This document shows positions 34,931 through 44,987 of a stretch of 64,000 nucleotides of DNA, piece after piece (within the stretch, counting starts at the first letter, position 1; the number at the start of each line of letters is the position of its first letter). Position numbers and translations under genes: made by a program. Origin of the DNA: Sphingopyxis sp. GTDB lineage: Bacteria > Pseudomonadota > Alphaproteobacteria > Sphingomonadales > Sphingomonadaceae. Where the stretch lies: positions 113,090 through 177,089 of the forward strand of contig NVXM01000004.1 of the NCBI GenBank assembly GCA_002733865.1. Direction: 5' to 3'. Below the pieces are notes generated by a model. It did not search any database, was not told the origin of the DNA, and saw only the letters and a list, made by a program, of their open reading frames with translations.

Positions 34931-35736
34931 ACGGTCCGGACGCGAAGGATCCCGAATATCTTTCTACTCTGGCGCGCGGACTTTCTGTCCTGCGATGTTT
35001 TGACGACAAACATCCGGAGATGCGCCTAAGCGAAGTCGCCGAACGGACCGGCCTCAGTCCCGCTGTCGCCCGGCGTTGCCTCAAAACGCTCGTGGCGCTG
35101 GGATATGTCGGACAATATGGCCGCAATTTCCTGCTGCGACCGGAAGTCCTGACGCTCGGCTCGGCTTTCCATGCCTCGATGAATCTGGACCAGCTGTGCA
35201 TCCCGCCGCTGCAGACGCTGCGGGACGAAACCGGTGACAGCGCATCGATGGCGGTGATATCGGGGCAGGATATTCTCTATCTCACCCATGTATCCACCAA
35301 CCGCCGCATTCGTCTCGGCGTCAATGTTGGCACACGGTTTCCCTTGCACGCAACATCGCTTGGCAAGGCGATATTGGCCTTCCGCCCGGAACACGAGATC
35401 AAGGCCTTCGTTGATCAGGCCCCGTATGAGAAATTCACGGAACGAACCATCTCGACCGGCAAAGTGATGCAAAAGCGGCTGGCAGAAGTGCGCGAACGCG
35501 GATTCGATTCGGCGCTCGATGAACTCGACTTCGGGATCGTGTCGGTCTCGGTTCCGATACTGGACCAGAACCGCCAGGCCATTGCCGCCATTAACTGCTC
35601 CACTTCGACCACGCGCATTTCACAGGACGAACTGATTGAGACCCGGCTGCCGCTCCTGCGCGATGCCGCAGCGGAAATAGAACAGTCGCTCCGGCGCTGG
35701 CCAACTCTGGAACATGCGCTATCCAACGACCCTTAA
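34927..35736 (+). CDS. IclR-family transcriptional regulator
   Basis: 269 residues with a winged-helix N-terminus (about 14-75; LSTLARGLSVLRCFDD, LSEVAERTGLSPAVARRCL) and an effector domain (about 85-260). The closest type is the PcaR/PobR group that controls aromatic catabolism. It starts with GTG inside the CoA-transferase stop, so the two are coupled. Matching 27-bp elements sit before the unit it belongs to and directly after it, before the TonB receptor, which suggests it controls both flanks. Confidence 0.92.
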   Translation: MNGPDAKDPEYLSTLARGLSVLRCFDDKHPEMRLSEVAERTGLSPAVARRCLKTLVALGYVGQYGRNFLLRPEVLTLGSAFHASMNLDQLCIPPLQTLRDETGDSASMAVISGQDILYLTHVSTNRRIRLGVNVGTRFPLHATSLGKAILAFRPEHEIKAFVDQAPYEKFTERTISTGKVMQKRLAEVRERGFDSALDELDFGIVSVSVPILDQNRQAIAAINCSTSTTRISQDELIETRLPLLRDAAAEIEQSLRRWPTLEHALSNDP

Positions 35737-35744
35737 TATTCGAT

Positions 35745-35771
35745 TATCGAATTTGACTTCGCATTTCGAAG
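35745..35771. promoter_or_regulatory. Candidate IclR operator, site B
   Basis: A 27-bp match to site A with the same spacing of TATCGAA, GACTTCG and TTTCGAAG. It begins nine bases after the regulator stop and ends 64 nt before the TonB receptor start, the right place to control the downstream catabolic genes. Confidence 0.6.
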
Positions 35772-35834
35772 CAGTTATGTATCCCGAAGAAACTGAAAAC
35801 CAAAAGGTTCGGTTTGCAGCAAGGGGATGGATAG

Positions 35835-38036
35835 ATGAAGGCGAATTCTTGGGGAAAAATAGGTTTACTGGGTTCGACAATATTGCTGTCGGGCCTCTAT
35901 GCGGCACCAGCTTTTGCGCAGGCTGAAGAGGCCGCAGAAGAAGATGTGATCATCGTGACGGCGACCAGGCGCGATGCGAATCTTCAGGATGTGCCGGGAG
36001 CGGTTACCGCCTTTACAGCGAAAGCGATTGAATCGGCAGGTATCGAAAAACCGATCGATTTCATCAACCTCACCTCCAACGTCAATCTCGTGGAAACGCA
36101 GAACGCCGGCAATGCATTCATCATCATCCGTGGCATCACCCAGGCCCGCAACTCGGAACCGTCGGTGGCAGTCGTGGTGGACGGCGTCCAGCAGGTCAAT
36201 CCGGCCCAGTTCAATCAGGAATTGTTCGATATCGAGCAGATCGAAGTGCTGAAGGGGCCGCAAGGTGGCCTCTACGGCAGAAATGCGATCGGCGGCGCAA
36301 TCATCATCAACACAAAACAACCGACCGATGAGCTGGAAGGCAAGCTGAAAGTCGGGGTCGACAACGGATTCGGCTGGCAAGTTCGTGGCGGGTTGAGCGG
36401 GCCGCTGACCGACAATCTGAAATTCCGGGTCTCGGGATCCTATGTGGATTCCGATGGCTATCTGCGCAACGCGTTCCTGAACGAGAAAGCGGATCCCTAT
36501 CGCGACATCGCGGTGCGCGGCAATCTGCTGTTTGACACAGGTGACGGCATTACCATGGACTTGCGCGCCTCCTATGCCCGGCTGGAAACGCAGGCGCTCT
36601 ATTTCAATATCGTCAATGACGTCAACGACACCAGCCTCCCGATCCGGGTGAACAACCGCGGGCAGAATGATCGCGACATCCTAAATGTGGCAGCCAAATT
36701 CCGCTACGAAGACGACAATTTCTCGGTCACATCCATCACCTCTTATGACACGGTCAAGGAAGTCCTGACCGGAGATGCGTTTGACTTTCTGCCGATCCCG
36801 GAATCATTTTTCTTCAACCTTTTTGAATCCCTGTTTGGCGTCGGCAATGGCTTCGACCTGAACCAGAGCCAATATGTCAACGTCAAGGCCCTGAGCCAGG
36901 AGTTGCGGTTTGAATCGCCGAAAGACGAGAAGCTGTTCTGGATGTTCGGCGGGTATTTTATCGACACCAACCGCTATATCTCGACCGGCAATATGGTTGA
37001 TACCGGCAATGGCGTCTTTCCCGTCTATCGTACGCCGTCCACCAATCCGCTGAACCCGCAATTTTCCTTTTTGGCGGACAAGCAGACAAATTTCGCCTGG
37101 GCGCTGTTTGCCAATGCCGGCTATGAGTTCTCCAATCAGTTCCGCGTCGATGCCTCGCTGCGCTACGACCGCGACCGGCGGGTCAACACCACGCTCACAC
37201 CGACGGGCTTTCTCCCCAACCCTGCGGGCTTCCCGCAAGGGGTGACCGGCGAGAAACGGCGGATTACTTTTGACGATTTGCAACCCAAGGTCACCGCTAC
37301 CTTCAAGCCGACGGACGACATCACAATCTACGGCGGCTATAGCCGGGGCTTCCGTTCCGGCGGCTTTAACCAGACCGGCGTCGGCGGTGTCGCCGCGGCC
37401 AACGGGATTGTCGGCGTCAACGATATTTTCCAGGCGGAAACCGCGGAGACGTTCGAGGCGGGCATCAAAACCCAGCTTTTCGACCGCATGCTGACCCTGA
37501 ACGGCGCGGCCTATACAACCGTATCAAAGAACAGCTATTTCTTTGTATTCCTGGCCGCCAATTCAACCCAGAATCTCGGCAATATCCCCAAAGCGCGCAT
37601 CGAGGGATTTGAGCTTGATGCACTGTTGCGCCCTGCCCCATGGGTGCAGCTGAATGCTGCGGTCGGCTACACCTGGAGCGACATCAAGGAATTTCCCGAT
37701 CCAACGGTGATCGGCAACGAACTGCCGCTGATATCGCGCTACACCTACAACCTCGGCGCCCAGCTCACACCAGAGCTCAGCGATGGCCTGGAGGGGTTGC
37801 TGCGCGTCGATTATCGCCGGACGGGCCGGACCTGGTGGGAGCCCTACAATACGACATCCCGCAATCCGGTCGATCTGGTCGATGCGAGACTTGGCGTGAG
37901 CGGCGACAACTGGAGCCTGACCGGCTTCGCCAGCAACCTGTTCAACGAAAAATATAATGCCGAATTTTCCCCCGGTGGCTTTGTATTCAAGGCCCGCCCG
38001 CGGATCTACGGCGTCGAAGCAACCTATAGTTTTTGA
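35835..38036 (+). CDS. TonB-dependent outer-membrane receptor of the IclR island
   Basis: 733 residues. A signal peptide ends at AFAQA. A TonB box-like VIIVTATRR is at about 37-45. The plug has [32 protein letters not shown], and [23 protein letters not shown]. The barrel ends in YSF. This is the type sphingomonads use for uptake of organic substrates as well as iron. Being followed at once by wrbA and catabolic enzymes, it probably imports the substrate of this island. A ribosome site AAGGGG precedes the ATG. Confidence 0.92.
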   Translation: MKANSWGKIGLLGSTILLSGLYAAPAFAQAEEAAEEDVIIVTATRRDANLQDVPGAVTAFTAKAIESAGIEKPIDFINLTSNVNLVETQNAGNAFIIIRGITQARNSEPSVAVVVDGVQQVNPAQFNQELFDIEQIEVLKGPQGGLYGRNAIGGAIIINTKQPTDELEGKLKVGVDNGFGWQVRGGLSGPLTDNLKFRVSGSYVDSDGYLRNAFLNEKADPYRDIAVRGNLLFDTGDGITMDLRASYARLETQALYFNIVNDVNDTSLPIRVNNRGQNDRDILNVAAKFRYEDDNFSVTSITSYDTVKEVLTGDAFDFLPIPESFFFNLFESLFGVGNGFDLNQSQYVNVKALSQELRFESPKDEKLFWMFGGYFIDTNRYISTGNMVDTGNGVFPVYRTPSTNPLNPQFSFLADKQTNFAWALFANAGYEFSNQFRVDASLRYDRDRRVNTTLTPTGFLPNPAGFPQGVTGEKRRITFDDLQPKVTATFKPTDDITIYGGYSRGFRSGGFNQTGVGGVAAANGIVGVNDIFQAETAETFEAGIKTQLFDRMLTLNGAAYTTVSKNSYFFVFLAANSTQNLGNIPKARIEGFELDALLRPAPWVQLNAAVGYTWSDIKEFPDPTVIGNELPLISRYTYNLGAQLTPELSDGLEGLLRVDYRRTGRTWWEPYNTTSRNPVDLVDARLGVSGDNWSLTGFASNLFNEKYNAEFSPGGFVFKARPRIYGVEATYSF

Positions 38037-38043
38037 GGGCAAT

Positions 38044-38646
38044 ATGGCAAAAATTCTCGTCGTCTATTATTCCAGCTACGGTCATGTTGAAACCATGGCG
38101 AAGGCGGTCGCCGAGGGCGCATCCAGCATCGACGGCTGCAGCTGCGACTTGAAGCGCGTCGAAGAACTGGTGCCCGATGAGGTCGCGAAAGAATCGGGGA
38201 TGAAGACCGATCAGGATGCGCCGATTGCGAAGCCGGAAGAACTGGAAAACTACGACGCCATCATATTTGGGACGCCGACCCGGTTTGGCAACATGGCGGC
38301 GCAAATGCGCAATTTTCTCGACCAGACCGGTCCGCTGTGGTTTTCAAAGGCGCTGGTTGGCAAGGTAGGCAGCGTCTTCGCTTCTACCGCCAGCCAGCAT
38401 GGTGGTCAGGAAACGACGATCACATCGTTCCACACCAGCCTGCTCCATCATGGCATGGTCATCGTCGGACTGCCCTACACATTCGAAGGCAATTCGGAGA
38501 TGGGCGAAATCAGCGGTGGCACACCTTATGGCGCGACCACGATCGCTGGCAGCGACGGCAGCCGGATGCCCAGCGACAATGAACTGGCCGGCGCGCGCTT
38601 TCAGGGAAAGCATGTCGCCGAAATTGCGAAGAAACTGTTCGGATAA
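38044..38646 (+). CDS. wrbA: NAD(P)H:quinone oxidoreductase, WrbA family
   Basis: 200 residues, flavodoxin-like, using FMN for two-electron quinone reduction. It starts [46 protein letters not shown], and the C-terminal [12 protein letters not shown] are family signatures. The ATG at 38044 follows the receptor stop by seven bases and has GAGGG before it. In this island it may reduce a quinone made from an aromatic substrate, keeping it in hydroquinone form for ring cleavage (inference). Confidence 0.94.
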   Translation: MAKILVVYYSSYGHVETMAKAVAEGASSIDGCSCDLKRVEELVPDEVAKESGMKTDQDAPIAKPEELENYDAIIFGTPTRFGNMAAQMRNFLDQTGPLWFSKALVGKVGSVFASTASQHGGQETTITSFHTSLLHHGMVIVGLPYTFEGNSEMGEISGGTPYGATTIAGSDGSRMPSDNELAGARFQGKHVAEIAKKLFG

Positions 38647-38688
38647 GCATATGCGCACATACGGGTTCCAATTGAGAGGAAACAGATC

Positions 38689-39243
38689 ATGACCTCATCG
38701 TTGCCAAATCGACTGCACCATACTGCCTATGTCGTGAAAGATCTCGAAGCCACGCGACATTTTTATGAAGATATTCTCGGATTCCCGCTGGTCGCGACCT
38801 GGTGCGAGCAGGAAGAACTGTTTGGCTCCCAGCGCACTTATTGTCATTGTTTCTTCGGTCTCGCCGACGGCAGCGCCCTTGCCTTTTTCCAGTTTGCCGA
38901 TCCCGGCGACCAGGAAGAATTTGGCCCCGATCTGGCGCCGAGCCCGTTTCGGCATGTGGCGCTCAACGTTGACAAGGATACGCAAGCAGAGCTTGAAAAG
39001 CGGATTACGGATGCGGGACTGGAAGCGCCGCAGACCTATGTGCTCGAACACGGCTATTGTCGTTCCGTCTACGCGGTTGATCCCGACGGGATGATCGTCG
39101 AATTCACCCTGGACGCCGATCATGTCGACCAGATCAATGAAAAGCGCCGAAAAGATGCGCATTCCGAACTGAAGCGCTGGCTGTCTGGCGACCATACACC
39201 CAATAATGATGTCCGGCATGAGGACCTTGAAGCTGCACCTTGA
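38689..39243 (+). CDS. VOC-fold metal enzyme (glyoxalase/extradiol dioxygenase-like)
   Basis: 184 residues. The betaalphabetabetabeta modules carry a complete-looking metal triad, H11 (LHHTAYVV), H89 (FRHVALNV) and E138 (MIVEFT), as in type I extradiol dioxygenases and glyoxalases. A charged C-terminal tail (about 145-184) is added. The preceding AGAGGAAACAG supports the start. With wrbA before it and an alpha/beta hydrolase after it, a ring-cleavage step followed by hydrolysis is plausible but not proven. Confidence 0.82.
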   Translation: MTSSLPNRLHHTAYVVKDLEATRHFYEDILGFPLVATWCEQEELFGSQRTYCHCFFGLADGSALAFFQFADPGDQEEFGPDLAPSPFRHVALNVDKDTQAELEKRITDAGLEAPQTYVLEHGYCRSVYAVDPDGMIVEFTLDADHVDQINEKRRKDAHSELKRWLSGDHTPNNDVRHEDLEAAP

Positions 39244-39280
39244 TCAAGGCATTCCAACCCGATGGGATGCTCGTGCCGTG

Positions 39281-40054
39281 ATGGCCGGACAACCGACAGA
39301 CATTTCGGTGCCTGTGGCAGATGGAAGCCTCGCCGCGTCGCTGCTCGGGACCGGCAAACCGGTCCTGCTGCTGCATGGCTGGACTTTTGATCGCAATATG
39401 TGGGTTGAACAGCACGCGCTTGCGGAATCCTATCAACTGGTCATGCCGGATCGACGTGGCTTCGGACAATCGTCCGCCCCGTCGCGTCTGGATGAAGAAT
39501 ATAAAGACATCGATCGACTGATGCCGGAAGGCGAATTCGCCATCGTCGGTTTTTCCCAGGGCGCAATCGTGGCGATGGACTATGCCAAGCGAAACCCTGA
39601 ACGGGTCGGAGCACTGATCCTCGTCGGTGCTCCACTGCACAATGTCGTTGGGTCCGATCCCGTTGGCACAGTGCCGGTCGACGCATATCGCGACTGGATC
39701 AATAGCGGCGATCTGGCTGGCATGAAGCACGACTGGCTAAAGCACCGATTGATGGCGACGGACCGGGACCTCGATCTTGACACCATGCTCGCGGATTATT
39801 CGGGCCGCGACCTGATAGAAGATGACAGCGAAATCGAGCTGACCGCCGATGATATAAAGAACCTGTCAATGCCGGTTCTTTCGGTCACCGGCGCGGCGGA
39901 CACTGCATGGCGCTGTGCCGTCACCAAATATATCGGGGACAACGCCAGGGCCGGGCGTTCGCACATCATAGCGGATGCCGGTCATCTCAGTGTTCTGGAA
40001 CAGCCGGCCGAATTCAATCGGCTGGCCGATAATTTTCTTCACTCGCATTTTTGA
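39281..40054 (+). CDS. Alpha/beta hydrolase
   Basis: About 257 residues. LLHGWTFDRNMW forms the oxyanion region, the nucleophile Ser is in the elbow GFSQGAI, and the acid Asp and catalytic His are in VTGAADTA and DAGHLSVLEQP. In-frame ATGs at 39206 and 39218 would overlap the VOC gene and add a segment without family resemblance, so 39281 is preferred with moderate certainty. Position after a VOC enzyme suggests a role on a cleavage product. Confidence 0.85.
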   Translation: MAGQPTDISVPVADGSLAASLLGTGKPVLLLHGWTFDRNMWVEQHALAESYQLVMPDRRGFGQSSAPSRLDEEYKDIDRLMPEGEFAIVGFSQGAIVAMDYAKRNPERVGALILVGAPLHNVVGSDPVGTVPVDAYRDWINSGDLAGMKHDWLKHRLMATDRDLDLDTMLADYSGRDLIEDDSEIELTADDIKNLSMPVLSVTGAADTAWRCAVTKYIGDNARAGRSHIIADAGHLSVLEQPAEFNRLADNFLHSHF

Positions 40055-40068
40055 ACAAGGAATTGCCC

Positions 40069-41091
40069 ATGCTGCTACCCACATCCCTCGTTGGCTCCTA
40101 TGCACAGCCTGACTGGCTGATCGACAAGGAAAAACTGGCCGGCCGCTTTCCGCCGCGGGTCCGTGCAACCGAATTGTGGCGCGTAGACGAAGAATTTCGG
40201 GAACAGGCCTTTGACGATGCCACCCTGCTGGCGATCCGCGATCAGGAAAATGCCGGGCTAGACATCATCACCGACGGTGAAATGCGGCGGGAAAGCTATT
40301 CCAACCGCTTTGCCACGGCGCTGGAAGGGGTCGATCTGGAAAATCACGGCACCGCGCTGGACCGCAGTGGCGAGCCCACACCGGTGCCCCGGCTGACCGG
40401 CAAGATCCGGCGCAAGCACGCGGTGGAAACCCGCGACGTCGAGTTCCTGCGCGCCAATACCGACCGGATGATCAAGATCACCGTGCCGGGCCCCTTCACC
40501 ATGTCGCAGCAGGTGCAGAACGAATATTATGACGACGAGGCCGAGATGGCGCATGATTATGCGGTAGCCGTCAATGCAGAAATCAAGGACCTGTTCGCGG
40601 CGGGTGCGGATATCGTCCAGATCGACGAACCCTATATGCAGGCCCGCCCGGACAAGGCCCGTCAATACGGGCTGGATGCAGTGAAGACCGCGCTCGACGG
40701 CGTCAACGGACGGACCGCCCTGCATATCTGTTTTGGCTATGCGGCGCTGATCCACGAACGGCCGGAAGGCTATAATTTCCTGCCCGAACTGGCCGAGACA
40801 TCGCTCAACGACGTGTCGATCGAGACGGCGCAATCCGAGCTCGACTGCAAGGTTCTGGAGAAGCTCGACGGAAAGACCATCATCCTCGGCGTGCTTGACC
40901 TGTCGACGCACGAGATTGAGAAGCCCGAGACGGTGGCAGCGCGGATTCGCCGGGCCCTGCCCCATGTTCCGGCCGAACGGCTGGTCATCGCCCCCGACTG
41001 CGGGCTGAAATATCTGCCGCGCGATATTGCCTTTGGAAAAATGAAGGCGATGGCAGAAGGTGCGGCAATTGTGCGGGCGGAACTGTCATGA
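40069..41091 (+). CDS. Short MetE-like zinc methyltransferase, first paralogue
   Basis: 340 residues, about half of MetE, corresponding to its catalytic C-terminal barrel (cobalamin-independent methionine synthase II family). Zinc-site motifs are kept: His-x-Cys in LHICFGYA and the last Cys in APDCGLKYLPR. The opening TSLVGSYAQPDW is also typical. The ATG at 40069 has AAGGA before it. Family members transfer methyl or other alkyl groups to or from thiols, including in epoxide metabolism. It overlaps its paralogue by 4 bases; the pair sits in a catabolic operon, not with methionine genes. Confidence 0.85.
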   Translation: MLLPTSLVGSYAQPDWLIDKEKLAGRFPPRVRATELWRVDEEFREQAFDDATLLAIRDQENAGLDIITDGEMRRESYSNRFATALEGVDLENHGTALDRSGEPTPVPRLTGKIRRKHAVETRDVEFLRANTDRMIKITVPGPFTMSQQVQNEYYDDEAEMAHDYAVAVNAEIKDLFAAGADIVQIDEPYMQARPDKARQYGLDAVKTALDGVNGRTALHICFGYAALIHERPEGYNFLPELAETSLNDVSIETAQSELDCKVLEKLDGKTIILGVLDLSTHEIEKPETVAARIRRALPHVPAERLVIAPDCGLKYLPRDIAFGKMKAMAEGAAIVRAELS

Positions 41092-42227
41092 GCGCCGATC
41101 GCTTTCTAACCACCCATGTCGGCAGCCTGCCGCGTGAAGACGATCTGGTCGAGATCATGTTCGCCAAGGAAGACGGCTTGCCTCTGGACCTGGAAGCGGT
41201 GGACAAGCGGATTGAGCAAGCTGTCGAATATGTGGTCGCCAAACAGATCGGAGCCGGGCTCGACATCGTCAACGATGGCGAACAGTCCAAGCCCAGCTAT
41301 GCCACCTATATCAAGGACCGGCTGCATGGCTTCGGCGGCACCGGCAACAGCTATGTCTTTCAGGATATCGAGGATTTCCCGGACACCAAGGCGCGGATTT
41401 TCTCAGACCCCGGTCGCCGTCACCGCAAAACGCCCGCCTGCAACGCTCCGATCACGGTGAAGGACATGACCGCGGTCGAGCGCGACGCCGCGAACCTGAA
41501 TGCTGCGGTTCAGCAACGGCCCGGCAGCCAGGCGTTTATGAGCGCCGCGTCACCCGGCGTCACGGCCCTGTTCTTCGCCAATGAATATTATGACAGCGAC
41601 GAGGATTATCTCTTCGCGCTCGCCGAAGGCCTGCGCCATGAATATGAAGCGATCGCCAGCGCGGGTATCATTCTGCAGATCGATTGCCCCGATCTCGCCA
41701 TGGGTCGCCATACCCAGTTCCGCGACCTGACCCTGTCCCAGTTCCGCGACCGGATGATGCTGAATATCGAGGCGATCAGCCGGGCAACTGCCAATATTCC
41801 GGAAGACAGGCTCAGAATGCATATGTGCTGGGGGAATTATCCGGGGCCCCATCATTGTGATGTGCCGTTTGAGGATATCATTGATCTGGTCTGGCGCGCC
41901 CGTCCGCATGCGATCCAGTTTGAAGCCGCCAATCCGCGCCATGCGCATGAATTTGCCATGTTCGAAAGCGTCAAATTGCCAGACGGCAAGGTCCTGATAC
42001 CCGGCGTGGTCGAATGCCAGTCCAATTATATCGAACATCCCGACCTGATCGCGCAACGGATCGGTCGCTACGCCGATCTCGTCGGGCGTGACAATGTCAT
42101 GGCTGGCGTCGATTGCGGCTTTTCGATCCACGCCGGTTCCGGGGGCGTTGACCGCGATATCGTCTGGGCAAAAATGCAGGCTCTGGCCGAGGGTGCGGCG
42201 ATCGCCAGCCAGCGATACTGGCCTTGA
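41088..42227 (+). CDS. Short MetE-like zinc methyltransferase, second paralogue
   Basis: 379 residues, same family as the gene before it but clearly diverged. It has the family opening THVGSLPRE, the His-x-Cys pair in RMHMCWGNYPG, a Glu in IQFEAANPRHAHEF and the Cys in GVDCGFSIHAG, so the zinc site looks intact. An insertion of about 40 residues after the first helix distinguishes it. Tandem, overlapping order suggests either a heteromer or two successive transfers. It ends the island. Confidence 0.85.
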   Translation: MSADRFLTTHVGSLPREDDLVEIMFAKEDGLPLDLEAVDKRIEQAVEYVVAKQIGAGLDIVNDGEQSKPSYATYIKDRLHGFGGTGNSYVFQDIEDFPDTKARIFSDPGRRHRKTPACNAPITVKDMTAVERDAANLNAAVQQRPGSQAFMSAASPGVTALFFANEYYDSDEDYLFALAEGLRHEYEAIASAGIILQIDCPDLAMGRHTQFRDLTLSQFRDRMMLNIEAISRATANIPEDRLRMHMCWGNYPGPHHCDVPFEDIIDLVWRARPHAIQFEAANPRHAHEFAMFESVKLPDGKVLIPGVVECQSNYIEHPDLIAQRIGRYADLVGRDNVMAGVDCGFSIHAGSGGVDRDIVWAKMQALAEGAAIASQRYWP

Positions 42228-42303
42228 GCGGATCTTTCGCCTCTGGCGACTAGCGACATCGCAAGGCCGGAGATGTGTTCAGTCTGCCAGACCGCACCGA
42301 GGG

Positions 42304-43635
42304 CTAGTGATCAGCAAAATATTCATCAACCAGCGTCCGGATATCAAGACGCGCTTTCAGTCGCGCCGCTAGCAATGCCATGCCGCTGATTTTGCGCTGG
42401 ACGAACAGCAGATCGGTCGGGGGGATATGCCAGGCGGCCCTGTCTGCCGCCACACCCATGCCCTGATCGCGCAAAGGCTCGACGAAGCTGCGATCGCCAA
42501 AATCAAATGCGCCCGGGCGATTGAGTTTGTCGATGATCACATCAATCATCGCATCAACCCGGTCGCGATGGCGGGCTATGGCGACGGCGCTGACAAAACC
42601 GGCGGCCGCTGCTTCTTCGCGTACCCTGTCGCGATCACCGGCCAGGGCGGCAAGCATCAGTCGTTTATAGCCTTGAGCAATTTCGGGATCGATCGGCCTT
42701 GCCGCACCAAAATCGAGCAACACCAGCTTCCCGCTGTCCGGTTGATAGCGATAATTGGCAAAATTGGGATCCGACTGAATGACTCCAAATTCAAATATTT
42801 CACGCATCACCAGCTTGAACAACAGATGCATCGCCCTGTCCCGGACTTCTTGCGGGGCATCCACAAGAGTCTCGATCGCCCTGCCCTCGATATATTGCAT
42901 CGCCAGCACCTGGTCCGTGGTAAATTCTTCGTCGAGAACCGGGATGAGATATTCAGGCGCATCAGCCAGTAGTTCGCCGAACAGGGTCAGATAGCGGCCC
43001 TCCCGTACATAATCCGCCTCCTCATTAAGCTGCTTTTTGGCTTCCGCCAGCAGCGGTGCGATATCGAGCTCAGGGGGCAGAAGGTTGGAAATCCGCAATA
43101 GCGTCGCGACATTGTCGACGTCGGCATCGATGCTCTCCCGGACGCCGGGATACTGCACCTTGATCGCCAGATCGCGGCCATCGGGTGTTTTCGCTCGGTG
43201 AACCTGTCCGATCGAGGCTGCCGCAATCGGCGTCGCGCCAAAACGCGCAAAACGCTTCCGCCAGTCCGGTCCCCACTGTTTCGCCAACACGCGTTCCAGC
43301 TGCTGCGGCGGCATCCGGTGCGCATTGTCCCGCAGCCGTGCCATGATCTCGGTCAATTCCGGAGGCAGCATGTCTCCGGCGTCCAGCGAGATCATCTGCC
43401 CCAGTTTCATCGCAGCACCGCGCAAGTGAGACAGTCGGTCAGCCATCCTCCCGGCATTGGCCGGGGTCAGCATCATGTCCCGCACGGTCGGCCGATCACC
43501 CTCGGCCAGACGCCGGGCACCTTCGGCAAGCATGCCGCCGGCAACGCCACCAGCCAGGCGCCCGAATTGCCCGAGACGAGATAGTCGCCCCTGCGGCACC
43601 GCACGGTTTCGTCTGCCCTTGCGATGGTCGGTCAC
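42304..43635 (-). CDS. ABC1/UbiB-family atypical kinase
   Basis: 443 residues. ABC1 motifs: KLGQMISLDAGDMLPPEL (the KxGQ helix), PIAAASIGQVHRA with the Ala-rich loop, the Lys in LAIKVQYPG, QSDPNFANYRY, and the metal-binding LLDFGAARPI. Relatives support ubiquinone synthesis or lipid handling at membranes. The start is the GTG at 43635, giving VTDHRKGRRNRA, five bases after the DUF427 stop; longer frames would run into that gene. Confidence 0.9.
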   Translation of the reverse strand: MTDHRKGRRNRAVPQGRLSRLGQFGRLAGGVAGGMLAEGARRLAEGDRPTVRDMMLTPANAGRMADRLSHLRGAAMKLGQMISLDAGDMLPPELTEIMARLRDNAHRMPPQQLERVLAKQWGPDWRKRFARFGATPIAAASIGQVHRAKTPDGRDLAIKVQYPGVRESIDADVDNVATLLRISNLLPPELDIAPLLAEAKKQLNEEADYVREGRYLTLFGELLADAPEYLIPVLDEEFTTDQVLAMQYIEGRAIETLVDAPQEVRDRAMHLLFKLVMREIFEFGVIQSDPNFANYRYQPDSGKLVLLDFGAARPIDPEIAQGYKRLMLAALAGDRDRVREEAAAAGFVSAVAIARHRDRVDAMIDVIIDKLNRPGAFDFGDRSFVEPLRDQGMGVAADRAAWHIPPTDLLFVQRKISGMALLAARLKARLDIRTLVDEYFADH

Positions 43636-43639
43636 AACT

Positions 43640-44134
43640 TTACCATCCACGGCTGCCGGGCACGCCCTTGAACGGCCCTGCCAGCTTGCTGGTGATCCAG
43701 CCGCCATAGAATTCGCCGGGCTGCGGAATGACGGTTTCGCCATCGACACTGCACCGGTCAAAGGGCGCGGCGTAAAAAGCGACATGATCGCGCAGGATCA
43801 CAAATTCGGCGCTCGGGCTGGGGTAGCTCCAACCGACGCGTGACAACAGGCTGTCGCCGACAACGACGTCCCAATAGACGGCCGCCCCTTTCCACTCGCA
43901 AAAGGAACTGCCTTCCGCTCTGCGCAATGTTCCGGCAGCGATATCGGACATCGGAATATAATAGCTGGGCGGATGGCTGGTCTCCAGCGTCCGTACGCTG
44001 TTCCGCGTATCGGCGATAATCTGTCCCCGATGCTCGATCATGATCCGCGAACTGCAAGGCTCCGCGACCGCTGGACGGGGATAGTTCCAGACGCTCTCCT
44101 GGCCCACAGCAATCGGATCGGGCTTCGGCCTCAT
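43640..44134 (-). CDS. DUF427 domain protein
   Basis: 164 residues. The DUF427 core (about 25-150) has VRTLETSHPPSYYIP, FCEWKGAAVYWDVV, VGWSYPSPSAEF and the closing PQPGEFYGGW. Such proteins are small beta-rich folds of unknown activity, found widely in bacteria. It is followed by the ABC1 kinase gene with only four bases between, which suggests co-transcription. Confidence 0.85.
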   Translation of the reverse strand: MRPKPDPIAVGQESVWNYPRPAVAEPCSSRIMIEHRGQIIADTRNSVRTLETSHPPSYYIPMSDIAAGTLRRAEGSSFCEWKGAAVYWDVVVGDSLLSRVGWSYPSPSAEFVILRDHVAFYAAPFDRCSVDGETVIPQPGEFYGGWITSKLAGPFKGVPGSRGW

Positions 44135-44346
44135 GTTCGCCGACTTTCGGTAGCGTTCCAGCCGGCCAAGCTTCTGATAGCGGCCTTACTCGACCATTGT
44201 GACATATTATACGCTCCGTTCCGCCTGGCGAACGCCAAGCATGCGCTCTTCCTGCTCACATATTCGGCACGACGCCATACGGCTGAAAGGCCAATGTTCT
44301 GCAAATTGCTGTCAGCGGACCGGGACTGGCCGCAATGATCCCGGCC
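44135..44346. other. Intergenic region before DUF427 gene
   Basis: About 210 bases. I see no gene, repeat or strong hairpin. It must hold the promoter of the DUF427-ABC1 pair on the minus strand. Confidence 0.4.
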
Positions 44347-44787
44347 TTAAAACGCGGCCAGCGCCAGCGTGGCCAGGCCCAGGCCGAGAGACAGCAGAAT
44401 CCGCAGCCTCAGCATCCAGTCCGGCATCAGATTCAACCGGTTCAGTCGCACATCAACCCACAAGACGGCGATCAGGGCGATGCCCAGCAAAGCGAGCGAC
44501 GGACCGGGCCACGTGCTACCGATCATCCAGGGGATGCCGCTCGCGACCGCCACCAGACTGGGCACCACCGCGACACTATATACCCACTGCGGCGCGCCGG
44601 GGCTGGCCACCGCCAGGCCCCACCAGAAGCCGCCCAAAAAACTGAAGATCAAAGCCGCGTATAAATATCCCGCGCTCAGCGCGATATAACGCGTGTTCTC
44701 GTCGAATACGGCGATGAGGCAAAAGAGTTGCGGCAACAGCCCAGCCAATCCCAGAAATGTCGCTGAAAAAGAGAGCTTGTTGTTCAC
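44347..44787 (-). CDS. DUF3429 membrane protein
   Basis: 146 residues with about five membrane helices. The arrangement FLGLAGLLPQLFCLI, YAALIFSFLGGFWWG and SLVAVASGIPWMIG matches the DUF3429 family of small inner-membrane proteins of unknown function. It stands alone, with 200 bases on each side, so context gives no role. Confidence 0.82.
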   Translation of the reverse strand: MNNKLSFSATFLGLAGLLPQLFCLIAVFDENTRYIALSAGYLYAALIFSFLGGFWWGLAVASPGAPQWVYSVAVVPSLVAVASGIPWMIGSTWPGPSLALLGIALIAVLWVDVRLNRLNLMPDWMLRLRILLSLGLGLATLALAAF

Positions 44788-44987
44788 GAGATGTCCTGTC
44801 GGCGGTTGCGGTCCCTGTTTGCCTATCTGCTTTATATTTCTGGATTTTTCAATCGCAGACTGAGAAGCCGGGCCGCATCCCGGCCGACAGGTCCGGTAGG
44901 CCGAGCAGCGATTAGACCAGCGCAGACTTCAGAAGCGCATGACTTTCCGGCAGGACTTCCGGAAGACCGCCGTCTCTCGCAAAGGCA

